DNA from: an uncultured Oscillospiraceae bacterium
GTDB taxonomy: Bacteria; Bacillota; Clostridia; Oscillospirales; Acutalibacteraceae
Assembly (NCBI GenBank): GCA_900549675.1
Contig: URPG01000134.1
Coordinates: 1 to 6,094 of the forward strand
Reading direction: 5' to 3'
DNA length: 6,094 nt
Shown: positions 5,179-6,094 of the stretch, one piece after another
Numbering within the stretch: the first letter of the stretch is position 1
Layout of the letters: each line of letters starts with the position of its first letter
Program-made: the position numbers and the translations under genes
Notes under the pieces: model-generated
What the model saw: the letters and a program-made list of their open reading frames with translations, nothing else
Databases searched by the model: none
What the model was told of the DNA's origin: nothing

Positions 5179-6003
5179 TCAACTATGATTATCCTTGAAA
5201 ATATTCATATATTGCTTTGGTGTCAGCCCTATAAACTTTTTAAAGAAGTTAGAAAAGTGGCTCTGGTCAGTAAATCCTGTCTGCAAGGCCACATCTATTG
5301 GTAAAATGCCTCGCTCCAGCATTTTCTTTGCCTTGTCAATTCGTATCGTTTCCAAGTAGCTATAAGGAGAAATACCCTTTTGTTTTGTGAACGAGCGAAG
5401 AAGATAGTATTTGCTTAGTCCCGTCAGTTTACAAAGGTCATTAAGTGTAATATTTTCCATGTAATGCTTTTCTAAGAATTCGCAAATTGCCCTTGCTTCC
5501 GTGCTTTGCCCTGCGTTTTCTGTTGGCATAGCCTGTTCGGTATATTCTTCAACAAGCTGTTCCAAAAGGAAAAAGAAGATTTCCTCTTTTCTAAAATCTT
5601 TTTCTTCCTCCATAATAATCTGATGTAATTCCCGAAGCAAAGTAACCAATTCGCTATGGAAGATGACTTGTGGTGTAAAATAAGGCAAATATTCTTTTCC
5701 TGTTATCTCAAAGACCGCCTTGCCCATAATTTCTGGTTGAATATTGATACAGCGATAATCCAGCGTTTTACCGTCAATTTGTTCGCATGCATGATTGTCA
5801 CGAGGATTAAACAATAATAAATCCCCCGGTTCTATGATGTACTCCTTATTTTTGCAAGATAAAAACCGTTGGCCTTTTTCAATAAAACCAATGACATAAT
5901 ATTCATGAAAATGATTGGGGAATTTCTGCATAATACCTTGAAAATGATAGGCTTCCACCTTTAGTTCAGCATCATATTTTACCGTTCTAATCTCTTGTTT
6001 CAT
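5179..6003 (-). CDS. AraC-family transcriptional regulator with N-terminal cupin sensor
   Basis: This 274-residue protein has an N-terminal cupin-type ligand domain (about 15-95) with NHFHEYYVIGFIEKG (30-44) and EPGDLLLFNPRDNHAC (58-73), whose histidines and acidic residues are usual for AraC_binding domains. A helical linker (about 115-165) follows. The C-terminal AraC DNA-binding domain (about 172-270) has two helix-turn-helix units: ITLNDLCKLTGLSKYYLLRS (185-204) and LPIDVALQTGFTDQSHFSNF (234-253), followed by the family hallmark FKKFIGLTPKQY (254-265). AraC proteins of this layout bind a small molecule and usually activate adjacent genes. It precedes an EamA transporter by 22 nt on the same strand, so it probably senses the substrate or a related metabolite and autoregulates the operon. 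The start at ATG 6003 is well supported by AAGGAGGA 8 nt upstream. The ligand is unknown. Confidence 0.92.
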   Translation of the reverse strand: MKQEIRTVKYDAELKVEAYHFQGIMQKFPNHFHEYYVIGFIEKGQRFLSCKNKEYIIEPGDLLLFNPRDNHACEQIDGKTLDYRCINIQPEIMGKAVFEITGKEYLPYFTPQVIFHSELVTLLRELHQIIMEEEKDFRKEEIFFFLLEQLVEEYTEQAMPTENAGQSTEARAICEFLEKHYMENITLNDLCKLTGLSKYYLLRSFTKQKGISPYSYLETIRIDKAKKMLERGILPIDVALQTGFTDQSHFSNFFKKFIGLTPKQYMNIFKDNHS

Positions 6004-6011
6004 AGAATTTG

Positions 6012-6019
6012 TCCTCCTT
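6012..6019 (-). promoter_or_regulatory. Strong ribosome binding site for the AraC gene
   Basis: AAGGAGGA on the minus strand, 8 nt before ATG 6003, is a near-perfect Shine-Dalgarno sequence and fixes the start of the regulator. Confidence 0.75.
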
Positions 6020-6030
6020 TCCTAATCATC

Positions 6031-6047
6031 TGATACTTAGTGTATCA
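6031..6047. promoter_or_regulatory. Candidate operator: perfect inverted repeat before the AraC gene
   Basis: TGATAC (6031-6036) and GTATCA (6042-6047) form a perfect 6-bp inverted repeat around the 5-nt spacer TTAGT. It lies 27-44 nt upstream of the AraC start, just downstream of the candidate promoter, where a repressor or an autoregulating activator could bind. It could also form a small hairpin in the 5' leader. AraC proteins more often use direct repeats, so another regulator is possible. Confidence 0.4.
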
Positions 6048-6058
6048 CAAGTGGGAAT

Positions 6059-6088
6059 AGTATTCTTGTATGATATTGCCTATTTCAA
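6059..6088 (-). promoter_or_regulatory. Candidate sigma-A promoter for the AraC-transporter-DUF2000 operon
   Basis: On the minus strand, TTGAAA (6088-6083) matches the -35 consensus at five of six positions, and AATACT (6064-6059), 18 nt later, matches -10 at four of six. The predicted start would lie near 6050, next to the TGATAC inverted repeat. The -10 is weak, as expected for an activator-dependent promoter. ATATTGC (read on the plus strand) occurs twice, at 6073-6079 and 6088-6094, a 15-nt direct repeat across the -35 region. Confidence 0.35.
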
Positions 6089-6094
6089 TATTGC

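Overview
The window looks like chromosomal DNA of a low-GC Gram-positive anaerobe, most likely in the class Clostridia. The evidence is AT-rich coding and intergenic DNA, strong GGAGG-type ribosome binding sites, and a nitrogen-assimilation gene order (split glutamate synthase parts, a type I glutamine synthetase relative, an ANTAR regulator) that I associate with gut-type Clostridia. That taxonomic call rests on family knowledge and was not searched.

Left half, plus strand (about 1-3167): the distal part of one operon with gaps of 4, 17 and 36 nt. In order it holds the C-terminal part of an NAD(P)/FAD-dependent oxidoreductase (cut by the window edge), a stand-alone GXGXG beta-helix protein equivalent to the C-terminal domain of glutamate synthase large subunit, a short glutamine synthetase-like enzyme (403 residues), and an ANTAR-domain RNA-binding antiterminator with a degenerate receiver domain. 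The missing glutamate synthase parts (amidotransferase, FMN/Fe-S synthase domain) would be expected upstream. Together these would form a GS-GOGAT ammonium-assimilation module whose regulator is encoded as the last gene.

Middle (3168-3828): about 660 nt with no convincing gene. It contains two hairpins, one of them a strong 11-bp stem at 3309-3334, and a protein-like open frame at 3511-3717 with no credible start, which may be a decayed gene.

Right half, minus strand (6003 down to 3829): a compact three-gene operon converging on the first one. It encodes an AraC-family regulator with a cupin sensor domain, a ten-helix EamA/DMT-family transporter, and a DUF2000 protein whose start overlaps the transporter stop by 4 nt (ATGA). 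Upstream of the AraC gene lie a candidate promoter and a perfect 6-bp inverted repeat with a 5-nt spacer, a candidate operator. The order suggests ligand sensing, export or uptake, and an accessory protein of unknown biochemistry.

The points most worth following up are the glutamine synthetase homolog lacking the flap glutamate and the C-terminal tail, the ANTAR protein lacking the phosphorylation residues, and the AraC-EamA-DUF2000 cassette.
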